45,955 nucleotides of DNA from an uncultured Acidobacteriia bacterium (GTDB taxonomy: Bacteria; Acidobacteriota; Terriglobia; Bryobacterales; Bryobacteraceae), in NCBI GenBank assembly GCA_903828455.1, contig CAIKMJ010000064.1, forward strand, positions 1-45,955. Reading direction: 5' to 3'. Below are positions 7,280-15,274 of the stretch, in pieces. The translations under genes and the position numbers were made by a program. Within the stretch, counting starts at the first letter, position 1. Each line of letters begins with the position of its first letter. The notes under the pieces were generated by a model. That model was not told where the DNA came from. It ran no database searches and saw nothing but the letters and a program-made list of their open reading frames with translations.

Positions 7280-7520
7280 CGGGCGGGAACGGTTACCCTG
7301 CCCTGAAACGATCGTTCATCTTCAGGGTTCGCCTCGCAGTGGGCCTCGACGCTCTCGGGGTAACGCGCAATCGCCTCCTGGACATTCGCCCCGGTCTCCT
7401 CCATCGTGTCGCCCTGCGTTTGGCAGCCCGGCAACCCGGCAGTGCCGGCACCGGTGCCACGTACCCGCCTTCGGCAGCCTGGTCGTAAAGGACCGAACAG
7501 AACAAGATCCCGTGACGCGG
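7279..7520 (-). pseudogene. Decayed HicB-like antitoxin with a frameshift
   Basis: Two minus-strand frames together give a HicB antitoxin. FCSVLYDQAAEGGYVAPVPALPGC lies in one; QTQGDTMEETGANVQEAIARYP and the terminal FQGRVTVPA lie in another. The break is at an 8-bp near-perfect tandem duplication (7425-7440), which shifts the frame just after the conserved PGC. At the end, the position where HicB normally has an overlapping TGATG stop/start reads CGATG, so the frame continues into the HicA remnant. No clear start codon remains. The locus lies just upstream of the intact DinJ-YafQ pair. Confidence 0.72.
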
Positions 7521-7587
7521 GCTCTTCCTGGGGTTCTCAGATGAGCGCGTTTTGCAGCACCTCATCCGCGCCGTCTGCGTCCCCCTC

Positions 7588-10044
7588 TCACTCCACCGCA
7601 TTCTTCGGATTCAATATCGCCGCCTTCACCGCCTGCACCTTCTCCGCCGTCCCCCCGAACATCTCATCCGGAAACCGCGCCCACTTCAGCATGTCGTTGT
7701 AAATGTCCGGCGCCAGATATTTATTCAGCCCCAGCCCCGCCAGATACTGCAGCCGCAGATTCCGGTCCCGGTTGATCTGCGCATCCCGCAGCCACCCCCG
7801 CAAATCGCCCGCGCTCACCGCATACGTCGCCAGCAGATCTGTCGCCGAGTTGTATCCAACCTCCTTCAGCGACTCCACCACCCGCGCATTCTCCGGCCTC
7901 GCCAGCCGCCGCTCCATCCCGTCCACGTCGATCTTCAGCGGCCCCATCTGCCCCACCAGCACCACGTCGTAACCGGCGCCGTCCGTGTTCAGATTCCCCC
8001 ACACCGTCCCGTCCGGAAACGCCTCGAAGAACGTCGCCAGCTCGCTCTGCACCGTCTCCACCGAACTCTCGTACAGCGGCACCCACTGCGTCACAAACCC
8101 GCCCGGGTTCAGATGCTTCTTCACCAGCTCGAAATACTCGGTCGAATACAGCGGCGCAATCCCCTTCACCCACGGGTGTATCGGGTCGCTCGTAATAATG
8201 TCGAACTTCTCCTGCGTCGTCAGCACAAAATGCCGCGCATCGTCGTACACAATCCGCGTCCGCCGGTCCCGCACCACATCGTGATTCTCTTTGCCGAAAT
8301 ACTTCGCCGACGACGGCGGAATCAGCGGCTCAATCTCGCAAATCGTAATCTGCCCGATCTCCGGATGCACCACAAACGTCCCCGCCGTCACCCCCGCCCC
8401 GCACCCCACAATCAGCACCGACTTCGCCCCCGGATGCAGCAGCGCCGGCAAATGCCCCAGCAGCCTCTGCAGCCTCATGTCCTGCGGCTCGGCCGACGCC
8501 TCCGTCTTGCCGCTCACATGGAAATACGTCGTCTTGCCCTCGGCCTTCGAATACGCAATCGACGAATTCATCCCCTCCGATACCTGCAGCAGCGTCCACT
8601 GCCCCGTCGTCGTCGCCAGCCGCCGCCCGAACGCAATCAGCTTCCACGGCGCCCCCGGCAGACTCCACGCCATCAGCCCCGCCGCCACCACCGCGCCCGC
8701 CAGCTTCGCCCGGCTCATCTCGCGCGCCAGCAGCAGCAGCGCCCCCGCCGCCGCCAGCACCACCAGCATCTGCTCGGCCCGCTGCGAACCAGCCCGCGGA
8801 ATCACCAGCAGCCCAAACACCAGCGACCCCGCAATCGCCCCCACCGTGTTCGCCCCGTAAATCTCTCCCACCAGCCGCGCCGGATCGCCGCGCTCCTCCT
8901 CGCCCGCTTCCTCGGCCGCCGCCGCCAGCGCCAGCGGAAAACTCGCGCCCCACAGAATCGCCGCCGGCAGCACCGGCAGCGCCGCCCGCGCCAGATCGTT
9001 GGCAAACCCCCGCAGCAGCCCGTAGTTGCCGTCCACATTGCCGTGCCAGTAAGGCAGAAAATCGGCCAGCAGATTCGCCGCCCACGCAATCGCAAACACC
9101 AGCAGCACCTGGCACACTCCGAACCCGGCCCGCGACCGCGCCCCCAGCCGCCGCGCCAGCCCCGCCCCCGCGCTGCTCCCCATCCCCAGTCCGCCCAGAA
9201 ACACCCCGAGGATGATCGAAAACGTGTATACCGTCGGCCCCAGCATCAGCGACAGCGTCCGCGTCCAGGCCACCTCCGCCCCCAGCGCGCACAGCCCCGA
9301 AATCCCCACCGCCCCGTACACCGCCCAGGCCCGCTTCGCCCCGCCGCCGGCCCGCGCCACTCTTTCGTGTGCAGCTCCGCCCTCCGCGGCCCGCCCGAAC
9401 GGCACACTCCGCGCAATCGCCCAGCTCCCCGCCGCCGCGCACAGATTCACTCCCACCGCCACATAGCTCGCCACCGCCATGTCGTAAACCCGCAGCAGCC
9501 AGAACCCGGCCGCCAGACAGCCCACCACCCCGCCCGCAATGTTCCCGCCGTAAAAATAACCCCACCACGCCGCCACCTCGGCCTTTTCCCTCTGCCCCCC
9601 GATCCACCTCGACATCGCCGGCAGCGTCGCCCCCATCATCATCGTCGGCGCCAGCAGACACACCGCGCTCGCCACGCTCCGCAGCAGCAGCCCCGGCCCC
9701 CCGTGCGCCACGCTGACCGTATATATACGTTCCACCAGCGGCAACCCGAACAGCACCGCCAGCCCAAACGCCCCCGTCCCCAGTTCCAGCCCCGCGTAAA
9801 CCCGCAGCGGATGCCACCCCGCCGGCACCACCCGCCCCAGCGCCAGGCTCCCCAGGCACATCCCGCCCATAAACGTCCCCAAAAGCACCGCCAGCGACGC
9901 CGCCGACGACCCGATCACCAGCTGCAGCAGCTGCAGCCACACCACTTCATAGATCAGCGCCGCCCCCCCGCTCAGTGCAAACAGCGCCAGCAGTGCCGGC
10001 AGATAGCGTCGTGCCGGAGTTCCGGTCTGTGAACTAGTACCCAT
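7588..10044 (-). CDS. Membrane-fused spermidine synthase-like protein (fused MFS/spermidine synthase family)
   Basis: An 818-residue protein. The first 470 or so residues hold many hydrophobic helices in two similar halves, each beginning with a pattern like SGxxALIYEVVW / SGLCALGAEVAWTR. The C-terminal third is a Rossmann methyltransferase-like domain of the spermidine synthase family, with SVLIVGCGAGVTAGTF, the acidic strand end ICEIEP, YDDARHFV and SDPIHPWVKG. Proteins of this architecture are common in environmental bacteria; a polyamine-synthase reaction has generally not been shown, so the enzymatic role is inferred. Start ATG 10044, facing a short divergent gap. In the sense direction codons are strongly G-ending, unlike neighbouring plus-strand genes. 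Confidence 0.88.
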   Translation of the reverse strand: MGTSSQTGTPARRYLPALLALFALSGGAALIYEVVWLQLLQLVIGSSAASLAVLLGTFMGGMCLGSLALGRVVPAGWHPLRVYAGLELGTGAFGLAVLFGLPLVERIYTVSVAHGGPGLLLRSVASAVCLLAPTMMMGATLPAMSRWIGGQREKAEVAAWWGYFYGGNIAGGVVGCLAAGFWLLRVYDMAVASYVAVGVNLCAAAGSWAIARSVPFGRAAEGGAAHERVARAGGGAKRAWAVYGAVGISGLCALGAEVAWTRTLSLMLGPTVYTFSIILGVFLGGLGMGSSAGAGLARRLGARSRAGFGVCQVLLVFAIAWAANLLADFLPYWHGNVDGNYGLLRGFANDLARAALPVLPAAILWGASFPLALAAAAEEAGEEERGDPARLVGEIYGANTVGAIAGSLVFGLLVIPRAGSQRAEQMLVVLAAAGALLLLAREMSRAKLAGAVVAAGLMAWSLPGAPWKLIAFGRRLATTTGQWTLLQVSEGMNSSIAYSKAEGKTTYFHVSGKTEASAEPQDMRLQRLLGHLPALLHPGAKSVLIVGCGAGVTAGTFVVHPEIGQITICEIEPLIPPSSAKYFGKENHDVVRDRRTRIVYDDARHFVLTTQEKFDIITSDPIHPWVKGIAPLYSTEYFELVKKHLNPGGFVTQWVPLYESSVETVQSELATFFEAFPDGTVWGNLNTDGAGYDVVLVGQMGPLKIDVDGMERRLARPENARVVESLKEVGYNSATDLLATYAVSAGDLRGWLRDAQINRDRNLRLQYLAGLGLNKYLAPDIYNDMLKWARFPDEMFGGTAEKVQAVKAAILNPKNAVE

Positions 10045-10061
10045 TTATTACGAAGGAAATC

Positions 10062-10094
10062 ATACCAGCGGCCCCCGTTCCGCTAGACTGGTAT
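10062..10094. promoter_or_regulatory. Inverted repeat in the divergent gap
   Basis: ATACCAG (10062-10068) and CTGGTAT (10088-10094) flank a second, nested inverted repeat AGCGG/CCGCT. The element occupies most of the 55-base space between two divergent genes and could be a shared operator or an RNA hairpin in a leader. Confidence 0.35.
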
Positions 10095-10099
10095 TAGCA

Positions 10100-10399
10100 A
10101 TGGATAAAGCAGCGATGGAAAAAACAGCGATGGACAAGACAACGGCGCTTCGTGCAACCGACAAGCCCTGGCACGAAATGACCGCCGACGAGCGCCTCGC
10201 CGCCCGCATCGCCAAAAATCGCGACATCGATCGCCGCGTCGCCGAAACCAAAGCCACCGCGCCCGTGAAGTCCCGTTCCTCCGTTGCCAGCCGCGGCCGC
10301 GTCCCCGCCGCCGCCACAATCTTCGATAAGTTTCAGGAAATTAAGCGAACTCAGGGCATCGACGCCGCGTCTGAATATTTGCAGCAGCAAAAATCCTGA
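10100..10399 (+). CDS. Small hypothetical protein, charged and helical
   Basis: A 99-residue protein with no membrane segment and no motif I recognise. It is rich in Ala, Lys, Arg and Asp. The N-terminus repeats a MDK/MEK unit three times, from a short tandem duplication in the DNA, so the true start may be any of three ATGs (10100, 10115, 10130). The central part (about 18-50) and the end (IFDKFQEIKRTQGIDAASEYL) predict as helices. It lies 29 bases before the BI-1 gene and may be cotranscribed with it. Function unknown. Confidence 0.55.
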   Translation: MDKAAMEKTAMDKTTALRATDKPWHEMTADERLAARIAKNRDIDRRVAETKATAPVKSRSSVASRGRVPAAATIFDKFQEIKRTQGIDAASEYLQQQKS

Positions 10400-10428
10400 C
10401 CCCGCACCCATCCGGCAGGCCGCATCAT

Positions 10429-11181
10429 ATGGAACTGAAGACTTCCAACCCCGTTTTTGGACAAAACACCTGGGACGTCCGCGCCACCACCGTCGGCTAC
10501 GGACCCACCATGACCATCGCCGGTACCGTCAATAAAGCCGGTATCTTATTGATTCTGGTCCTCTTCTCGGCCATCTGGACCTGGGGCCGTTTCTACGACG
10601 GCGGCCCCGAAGCCGTCGCCGGCTACACGATGATCGGCGCCTTCGGTGGCTTCATCGCCGCCATGGTCACGACCTTTAAGCCCAACCTTTCGCCTTACAC
10701 CGCGCCCATCTACGCTCTGCTCGAAGGTCTTTTCCTCGGCTCGCTCTCGGCCATGATGGAAGTCCGCTACCACGGCATCGCCATGGAAGCGGTCGCCGCC
10801 ACCTTCGGCACCTGCATCGCCATGCTGATCGCCTACCGCACCGGCCTCATCCCCGCCAGCCAGAAGCTGACCATGGGGATCGTCGCCGCCACCGGCGGCA
10901 TCGCCATGATCTACTTCCTCAGCATGATCCTCGGCTTCTTCCACATCCAGATCCCGGGCATCTTCGGCTCCGGCCCCGTCGGCATTCTCTTCAGCCTCGC
11001 CGTCGTCGTCATCGCCGCCCTCAACCTCATCCTCGATTTCGCGGTCATCGAAGACGGCGCCTATCGCGGCTCCCCCAAATATATGGAATGGTACGGCGCC
11101 TTCGGCCTGATGGTCACCCTCGTGTGGCTGTACCTCGAAATGATCCGCCTGCTCTCCAAGCTCCGCGACGATCGCCGCTAA
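10429..11181 (+). CDS. Bax inhibitor-1/YccA family membrane protein
   Basis: A 250-residue integral membrane protein with seven hydrophobic helices and the BI-1 family signatures: an N-terminal cytoplasmic segment, TAPIYALLEGLFLG in the middle, and a C-terminal NLILDFAVIEDGA block followed by YGAFGLMVTLVWLYLEMIRLL. The conserved Asp pair of this family (here in LDFAVIEDG) lines a calcium/proton-sensitive pore in characterised bacterial homologs. The exact role in this organism is not evident. A hairpin terminator follows at 11229. Confidence 0.9.
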   Translation: MELKTSNPVFGQNTWDVRATTVGYGPTMTIAGTVNKAGILLILVLFSAIWTWGRFYDGGPEAVAGYTMIGAFGGFIAAMVTTFKPNLSPYTAPIYALLEGLFLGSLSAMMEVRYHGIAMEAVAATFGTCIAMLIAYRTGLIPASQKLTMGIVAATGGIAMIYFLSMILGFFHIQIPGIFGSGPVGILFSLAVVVIAALNLILDFAVIEDGAYRGSPKYMEWYGAFGLMVTLVWLYLEMIRLLSKLRDDRR

Positions 11182-11205
11182 CCCCGCTCGGCCGCTCCGA
11201 ACTTT

Positions 11206-11241
11206 AAATTACGCCCGGACCCGAAATTACGCCCGGACCCG
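11206..11241 (+). repeat. 18-bp tandem duplication overlapping a terminator arm
   Basis: AAATTACGCCCGGACCCG occurs twice back to back (11206-11223, 11224-11241). The second copy supplies the left arm of the terminator hairpin, so the first is a spare arm that could pair instead of it. Confidence 0.9.
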
Positions 11242-11270
11242 CGAACTTGCGGTTCCGGGCGTTGCTTTTC
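11229..11270 (+). terminator. Hairpin terminator after the BI-1 gene
   Basis: ACGCCCGGA pairs with TTCCGGGCGT, with an inner CCGC/GCGG stem and the sequence TTGCTTTTCCCC after it. It lies about 50 bases beyond the BI-1 stop. Confidence 0.75.
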
Positions 11271-11303
11271 CCCCCGGGTGGATAGCCTCCCGGGAATTCA
11301 CAA

Positions 11304-11978
11304 CTACCGCACTCTCCGCCGCATCAGCCCCGCCGCAACAGCCAAACCGCCCGCCATCATCGTCCACGTGCCCGGCTCCGGCACAACCTGCTTGTCCGGC
11401 AAAGTACCCGGAGGCGCCAGCAACTGTCCCACCAGCGGATCCCCCGCGCTCGCGCTTCCCCCGATTGCGAATTCGTACAAATTCAGCGGCAGCGGCGACT
11501 CCGTGAACGTCGTGCCATTGGCCAGCGGCAGCCCCGTCAGCGTCGAGTTGCTCACCACCAGCGGTGCTTTGTTATACAGCACACCCACCGTCGGTATCGT
11601 GATGTCGAAGAATATATCGAAGAAACTCGATGCCGTCACGTTGTCCGGGTTCTGCGTGATCGACCCCACCGCCCCGGTCCCCGTCAGCGTCGCGCCGAAT
11701 CCAAGCCCGTCGATCTCCGTCGCTGCAATCACCACCGACGCCGTCGTCCCGCCTGCCGACACCGTAATGTCCGACGTCCCCAGAAACTGAATCAGCGAAT
11801 ACGTGTTGCTGCCCAGCACCAACCCGTTCTCAAACAGCGCCTCCGTGTCGTAAGTGCCGCCCGCGCACCCGGCCACCCAGTTCGTTCCCGGCCCGCAGAT
11901 CGGCCCCGCCATCGCCACCATCCCGGCCAGCGGCGCCAGCAGCAATACCCGCCCTAAAAGACCCAAGCTTCTCTTCAT
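11304..11978 (-). CDS. Secreted PEP-CTERM protein
   Basis: A 224-residue exported protein. The start at 11978 is set by GGAGGAAAGTC before the ATG; the frame is open further upstream but without support. Residues 1-26 are a signal peptide. The mature part is Gly/Thr/Ser-rich and predicted beta-strand, with no enzymatic motif. The C-terminus carries the sorting signal VPEPGTWTMMAGGLAVAAGL then RRRVR: the PEP motif, a hydrophobic helix and a basic tail recognised by exosortase. No exosortase gene is in the window. Such proteins are usually processed and released to, or anchored at, the surface or extracellular matrix. Confidence 0.88.
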   Translation of the reverse strand: MKRSLGLLGRVLLLAPLAGMVAMAGPICGPGTNWVAGCAGGTYDTEALFENGLVLGSNTYSLIQFLGTSDITVSAGGTTASVVIAATEIDGLGFGATLTGTGAVGSITQNPDNVTASSFFDIFFDITIPTVGVLYNKAPLVVSNSTLTGLPLANGTTFTESPLPLNLYEFAIGGSASAGDPLVGQLLAPPGTLPDKQVVPEPGTWTMMAGGLAVAAGLMRRRVR

Positions 11979-12443
11979 GACTTTCCTCCGTCCCGCATTT
12001 TCAACGGTCATGCGGGCAATGACTTTACTTCGAATTGATTCCCAATAAAGTCCTTATGACCGTCCCCACATTACGCCTATCCCCGCCCGTTACCAACCCT
12101 CCTGGTACCAGAACCGCCCGGAAGTCGTTGATCCTTCTAAGCCTCCATCGGATAAATCCCGCTTCTCTCCCGGTAGATTTATCAGCCTTTGCCCCCGGTC
12201 GCCCGCCGGAAACACCCGTTCTGCGGCGGCCCCCGTCCCCGTTTCCGCCCTCCCCCTCGCCCTTTTTCAACACTTTTCGATTTATTTCCAGTCTATTTAT
12301 CAATCACTTAGCCGGATTCCCCGCCTCCGCCCCCATCCCGCCGTGGTACTACTAGGCCCGAAAGGAGCACGCCCAGCGACTTCGCCTCACGCGCCACGCC
12401 GCCGCCGCCGCTCCCGATTCTCAATTTGAAAGGATTTCCACCC
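11979..12443. other. 465-base divergent gap without a supported gene
   Basis: The gap between the PEP-CTERM gene and the next plus-strand gene is pyrimidine-rich on the plus strand. It holds an inverted repeat (GATAAATC 12151-12158, GATTTATC 12176-12183) with a 17-base spacer that could be an operator. Small open frames here look random and I do not support any of them. Confidence 0.5.
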
Positions 12444-13331
12444 ATGCCGAACCCCGCTCTCTCCGAAGCTCAGCTCGCCGCCAATCAGGCCAACGCGCAG
12501 CACTCCACCGGCCCCCGCACCCCGGAAGGCCGCGCCGCCTCCTCGCGCAATAATCTCCGCCACGGCTTCCGCTCCCTGTCCGTGCTCCTGCCCGGCGACA
12601 ACGGCCATGAGTACCAGGAGCTCTTCGACCTGCTCACCGAACACTTCGAGCCCGCCGACCTCACCGAATTCCGCCACGTCCGCGAAATGGCCGACGCCGA
12701 ATGGCGCCTCCGCCGCGTCCGCCACCAGCTCGAACTCGCCCTCACCCGCCGCATGGCCATCCTCGCCCCCGACTATCCCGACGCCGACCTCCCCGAACTC
12801 CAGTCCCTCGCCCTCGAAACCCTCGGCGTCGACGATCGCGGCCCCTCCTACTCCACCTGGCTTCGCTATGAATCCAAATTCGAACGCCAGTACCACCGCG
12901 CCAATCGCAGCTGGAACGACTATCAGGACCGCAAACGCGCCGCCGAACGCCGCAACCGCCGCGACGAGCAAAAGGCCCTCGACGACCTCGCCTGGCAGGC
13001 CGCCTTCGGCCCCACCCCCGGCTTCCTCGCCCCCGGCGTGCCCCGCCCGCAGCCATCCTCCCCCGGTTCGCCCGATCAGCCCCAGCCCGCTCCCGGCCGC
13101 GCCGCCACCGCCTCAGCCTCATCGCCCGCCGCGCCCGATCGCCAAAATGGATCGAATCGCGCCGCCATTGACAACGCCGTGGACGCCCTCGCCGATCCCG
13201 CCGCCGCCAGCCCCGCTACCCCCGAAATGGCTTCGAACGTGCAAAAAATCTCCTGCGAACCCGCGCCGGCCTCCGCGCCCCTCCGGACGGAGCAATTTTC
13301 CGCTTCCGCCCTCTTCAGCGAGGCCGCCTGA
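12444..13331 (+). CDS. Acidobacterial family protein with ANQANAQ..STGPRTPEG N-terminus, function unknown
   Basis: A 295-residue soluble protein. Residues 1-45 carry a signature I recognise from a family that occurs in many copies in Acidobacteria and Planctomycetes: alternating Asn/Ala, then STGPRTPEGRAASSRNNLRHG. The middle (60-180) is helical and highly charged, with ADAEWRLRRVRHQLELAL. The last 110 residues are Pro/Ala/Ser-rich and probably disordered. AAAGGA before the ATG at 12444 decides that start over an upstream ATG at 12426. The function of the family is unknown to me; association with mobile or repetitive loci is only an impression. Codons are strongly C-ending. Confidence 0.75.
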   Translation: MPNPALSEAQLAANQANAQHSTGPRTPEGRAASSRNNLRHGFRSLSVLLPGDNGHEYQELFDLLTEHFEPADLTEFRHVREMADAEWRLRRVRHQLELALTRRMAILAPDYPDADLPELQSLALETLGVDDRGPSYSTWLRYESKFERQYHRANRSWNDYQDRKRAAERRNRRDEQKALDDLAWQAAFGPTPGFLAPGVPRPQPSSPGSPDQPQPAPGRAATASASSPAAPDRQNGSNRAAIDNAVDALADPAAASPATPEMASNVQKISCEPAPASAPLRTEQFSASALFSEAA

Positions 13332-13561
13332 GCCGCCAAACCCGACCCAAACCGCCCGCCAACCCTCGCGCACCGCGCGCCGCATCCAGCCGCCACACCC
13401 GTAGTGTGCCTGCGCGCAGCTCTCTGGCCGCCCGCCAACTCGCCCAAACCGCCCGCGCGAGCGCCAGCCGCGGCCCGTCAGCGGATTTTTCAGGCGAATC
13501 CCGCCAGTTTCCGGCTATTATGAGGAGGAGTAATTGGAAACAATCATCAGGAGGGTATTCG

Positions 13562-14899
13562 ATGTCCGGTCTTGCCAGCGCCGCTTTTAAATTTCCTTTA
13601 GCCGTAACGTCCTTCGCCGCCCAGAAAGTTGTGTCGGCCCTGCCCATGTCCGACTCGTCCATGGGGCGTGCCGTTCAGACAAACCTTTATAAGACGGGGG
13701 AAGCCGCCAAGCGCGACTTCGCCAGCAACACCGCGTTGTTCGGTGCCTTCCAGTTCAGCGATGCCGCCCAGAATGCCATCCTGTCCGCCGTGACCGATGC
13801 CGTCAGCCTCAAAGTTCTCAGCCCCAGCTACATCCGCGACGCCGTTTCCAGCCTGATGCGCGGCGGCACCGGAGCCATCGGCACCGTCGCCACCTCCAAC
13901 GCCCGCGAACTCCTCGCCCAGCAGTTCGCCAATACGTTTGAGGTCATCGGCCTCGTCAACCACGTCTTCGCCCCCGGCGAACTCTCCTCCGACGGCTCCT
14001 ACCCGCTCGACGAAATGCTCGACAAGTGCTACGCCAACGGCGACTATCCCGCCCTCTGGTCCGTCGAAGGTCTCGGCGAACGTTACGCCGAAGCCTACAT
14101 GCATTCCGGCCAGCCCGTGCGCGACCTGCTCAGCGCCGGCCCCGGTGCCGCCATCCGCTCCAAAGCCCAGCTCATGATGCACGCCGGCATCGGCATCACC
14201 TTTGCCAAGGATGCCCTCCGCAAGCTCACCCCGTGGAGCACCGACGCCGAATTCCAGGATGTCCTCCGCGGCTTCCTCGATATCTGCCGCGCCAACTCCA
14301 TGGCCGGCTACCTCGGCGCCGCCGTCGAATCGCTCGGCCTCGTGACCCGCACCTGGTACAAGCAGATGGTCACCCCGGTCACCCGCAACCTCGGCGAGCT
14401 CGACCCCGCCGCCGTCGAATTCTTCTGGCACGGCGCCGGTCGCGCCATGAACTTCTCGCCCATGTATATGTTGCCCGGCCTCTCGCCGTGGCTCGCCTCG
14501 CAGCAGGAGCCGCCGGATGAAAGCTCCCGCCGCAACGCCCGCTCCGGCGTCGCCTGGGCCTTCTCGGTCGTCAACAACCGCCACCCGCAGATCACGGCGA
14601 ACTTCCTCGCCACCCGCGGCGACGAAGTCTCCGGTGACGATGGCTTCGCCTGCGGCGCCTTCTCGTCGTTCATCATGGCCACCGAAATGGTGCCCGGTCA
14701 CGAATTCATCCAGGCCTACAGCCGCTACCAGCCCGATCCCGCCAACCCGGCCGCGGTCGATGCCTGGAACCAGCACATCGGCCAGGACTGCATCACCCGC
14801 ATCAATCACTATCGGGAAACGCTCAAGAAGCACGGCAAGCTCGACGAAGTCTTCCGTTACCATTCGCTCCCGAGCTACGTGGCTTCTCTCGAAGCCTGA
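13562..14899 (+). CDS. Conserved-looking protein of unknown function (445 residues)
   Basis: The start at 13562 follows AGGAGGGTATTCG. The frame is open for 52 codons upstream, but that part looks untranslated. The protein is probably soluble, or peripheral through hydrophobic stretches, and has no signal peptide. Motif-like segments in order are VEGLGERYAEAY (about 174), MMHAGIGITFAKDA (about 208), EFFWHGAGRAMNFSP (about 287) and RSGVAWAFSVVNNRHP (about 328). This order and the GIG/GRA patterns faintly recall DUF1702 proteins found in some enediyne clusters, but the likeness is weak. No biosynthetic genes surround it. Good ribosome site, long frame and normal codon use make it a real gene. 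Confidence 0.8.
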   Translation: MSGLASAAFKFPLAVTSFAAQKVVSALPMSDSSMGRAVQTNLYKTGEAAKRDFASNTALFGAFQFSDAAQNAILSAVTDAVSLKVLSPSYIRDAVSSLMRGGTGAIGTVATSNARELLAQQFANTFEVIGLVNHVFAPGELSSDGSYPLDEMLDKCYANGDYPALWSVEGLGERYAEAYMHSGQPVRDLLSAGPGAAIRSKAQLMMHAGIGITFAKDALRKLTPWSTDAEFQDVLRGFLDICRANSMAGYLGAAVESLGLVTRTWYKQMVTPVTRNLGELDPAAVEFFWHGAGRAMNFSPMYMLPGLSPWLASQQEPPDESSRRNARSGVAWAFSVVNNRHPQITANFLATRGDEVSGDDGFACGAFSSFIMATEMVPGHEFIQAYSRYQPDPANPAAVDAWNQHIGQDCITRINHYRETLKKHGKLDEVFRYHSLPSYVASLEA

Positions 14900-14940
14900 T
14901 CCGGGCCAGCCCCGATCGATTCGAAACTCGTCCGCACCCC

Positions 14941-14975
14941 GCGCCCGGCCACTCTCGGCCGGGCGCGCGTATTTT
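14941..14975 (+). terminator. Hairpin terminator
   Basis: GCGCCCGGCC (14941-14950) pairs perfectly with GGCCGGGCGC (14957-14966) around a 6-base loop, followed by GCGTATTTT. It ends the 13562-14899 transcript. Confidence 0.85.
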
Positions 14976-15071
14976 GGGCGCCAATTTAGTACGGGCCGCC
15001 GCTGACCGCGTAAGTCAGCCACACCGGCCGCCGCACGAATCACCGCCGCCGGTCGCACAACGCACCGCCGG

Positions 15072-15257
15072 TTGTACAACAAACCGCCGCTGGCCGCAGC
15101 AGTCACCGCCGCCAGCAGCACGAACCAGAACCGCCGGATGCACGACTCACCGCCGCCGGCGCAGCAACTTCCGCCGCCGGCCGCAGCAGTCACCGCCGCC
15201 AGCAGCACGAACGACAATCGCCGGCCGAACGAAACGAACCATCGGCCGCACCAGTGA
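15072..15257. repeat. CCGCCG-rich repeat region with a duplicated 34-bp block
   Basis: A 34-bp block beginning GGCCGCAGCAGTCACC occurs at 15092-15125 and again at 15179-15212, exactly 87 bases apart. Degenerate CCGCCG units fill the space between. 87 is a multiple of three and a 61-codon plus frame stays open across it (two PxAAAVTAASSTN repeats), but no ribosome site supports translation. I treat it as a noncoding repeat tract. Confidence 0.75.
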
Positions 15258-15274
15258 AAGGATAAACTGATTCC

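Noticed and set aside
7552-10032. An 826-codon plus-strand frame opposite the membrane-fused spermidine synthase-like gene
   Set aside because: Arg/His/Pro/Gln-rich, without any domain; the minus frame has membrane helices and a complete Rossmann domain.
15072-15257. A possible 61-residue repeat protein
   Set aside because: No ribosome site and the composition is explained by the CCGCCG repeat; kept only as a repeat feature.
15072-15260. CRISPR-like array
   Set aside because: Only two copies of the long block, with the spacer itself made of degenerate CCGCCG units; no cas genes.
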